A stretch of DNA of 64,000 nucleotides. Origin: JBBSEX01 sp038239345 (GTDB lineage: Bacteria; Acidobacteriota; Terriglobia; Bryobacterales; Bryobacteraceae). The notes below the pieces were generated by a model. It saw only the letters and a list, made by a program, of their open reading frames with translations, was not told the DNA's origin and made no database searches. The position numbers and the translations under genes are program-made. The DNA lies in assembly GCA_038239345.1 (NCBI GenBank), contig JBBSEX010000013.1, positions 1 through 64,000 of the forward strand, given 5' to 3'. Every line of letters begins with the position of its first letter. Positions within the stretch are counted from its first letter, which is position 1. Below are positions 63,649-64,000 of the stretch, piece after piece.

Positions 63649-64000
63649 AAGACTTGTTGTTGATGAAGTTTGGCGGTACCAGCATGGGTTCCGCCGGGCG
63701 TATGCGCATTGCCGCGGAGATAGTCGCCGACCAAGGCAAAACACGTCCCGTGGTCACCGTCGTCTCGGCCATGTCGAAGGTAACCGATTTGTTGCTCGAT
63801 TCTCTTCGTAAGGCTGAGACGGGCGACAGGGCCGGCCTTGAGATGAACCTCGCTGCCCTCCGCGAACGGCACCTGACCACCAGCCGCGAGCTTTTGCCGC
63901 CCGAGATGCAGGAGCGGGTCAACGTCGGGCTGATGTTGCTGCTCTCGCAGTTTGAACGAATCTCCAGCGGAATTCTAATGCTGGGGGAACGTCCTCCGCG
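63645..64000 (+). CDS. lysC: Aspartate kinase, N-terminal part
   Basis: The first 118 residues of an aspartokinase, cut by the end of the window. It starts KDLLLMKFGGTSMGSAGRM, where KFGGTSMG is the substrate and ATP motif, and continues VTVVSAMSKVTDLLLDS. A TTG at 63645 overlaps the cmk TGA and has AAGGA (63631-63635) before it; the ATG at 63663 is a less likely alternative because it would cut into the first strand. The enzyme opens synthesis of Lys, Met and Thr. Whether a homoserine dehydrogenase domain follows is not visible. Confidence 0.93.
   Translation, partial: MKDLLLMKFGGTSMGSAGRMRIAAEIVADQGKTRPVVTVVSAMSKVTDLLLDSLRKAETGDRAGLEMNLAALRERHLTTSRELLPPEMQERVNVGLMLLLSQFERISSGILMLGERPP

Noticed and set aside
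1..64000. CRISPR arrays, insertion sequences, prophage or integrase genes
   Set aside because: No regular spaced repeats, transposase, integrase or phage structural proteins are seen on either strand.

Overview
The window looks like chromosomal DNA of an Acidobacteriota bacterium, most like the Solibacter/Bryobacter (Bryobacterales) branch. This is inferred from gene content, not from a marker-gene comparison. The signs are a large Oar-type TonB receptor with an N-terminal carboxypeptidase-regulatory domain, tandem FG-GAP/ASPIC-UnbV proteins, many TPR proteins, an ECF sigma factor joined to a Ser/Thr kinase, tandem DinB proteins, bacillithiol synthesis (BshC) and a Gram-negative lipid A operon. 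I see no insertion sequence, prophage, CRISPR array, plasmid function or rRNA. The only tRNA is tRNA-Leu(CAA). Genes are tightly packed, and several convergent pairs share only their stop codons.

Layout. 1-6154: the end of a PLP-dependent decarboxylase, then a compact minus-strand operon with an esterase, an ATP-grasp ligase, a GCS2/YbdK-type carboxylate-amine ligase, an M29-type metallopeptidase and a second divergent ATP-grasp protein, preceded by a LytTR response regulator. This looks like a small-peptide or amide biosynthesis locus whose product is unknown. 6225-10464: inositol-1-phosphate synthase, an SDR epimerase, a secreted GH32 fructosidase and a Gly/Lys-rich exported protein. 10565-17935: a complete YbhGFSR-like drug-efflux operon (two permeases, two ATPases, membrane fusion protein, TolC) with a TetR regulator that has a visible promoter and operator. 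17953-24853: Pta plus a deacetylase of the histone-deacetylase fold, an alpha/beta hydrolase, fabZ-lpxA-lpxI, an M20 peptidase and a Bax-inhibitor-1 protein.

24885-27054 holds the most unusual locus: a radical SAM protein overlapping a gene that encodes a DNA/RNA N-methyltransferase domain fused to a nucleotidyltransferase-fold domain. MscL with a zinc ribbon follows. 27610-40584 is an exported redox/envelope island: two ASPIC/UnbV proteins, a hexaheme cytochrome-TPR protein, a cytochrome c/copper-monooxygenase/TPR chimera, the TonB receptor and two TPR proteins. 40581-49209: an APC-type transporter, tRNA-Leu, bshC, cyaY, hemW, a threonine aldolase and mutS2. 49233-53418: Nudix, SMP-30, POTRA-only and HtrA proteins transcribed together towards mutS2. 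53617-64000: ECF sigma/kinase, globin, GNAT, two DinB proteins, recA, a CoA-transferase, an amidohydrolase, cmk and the start of aspartate kinase.

Functional threads are envelope biogenesis and quality control (lpx, HtrA, POTRA, TonB), efflux, thiol/iron/heme homeostasis (bshC-cyaY-hemW) and two candidate uncharacterised systems (233-5319 and 24885-27054).
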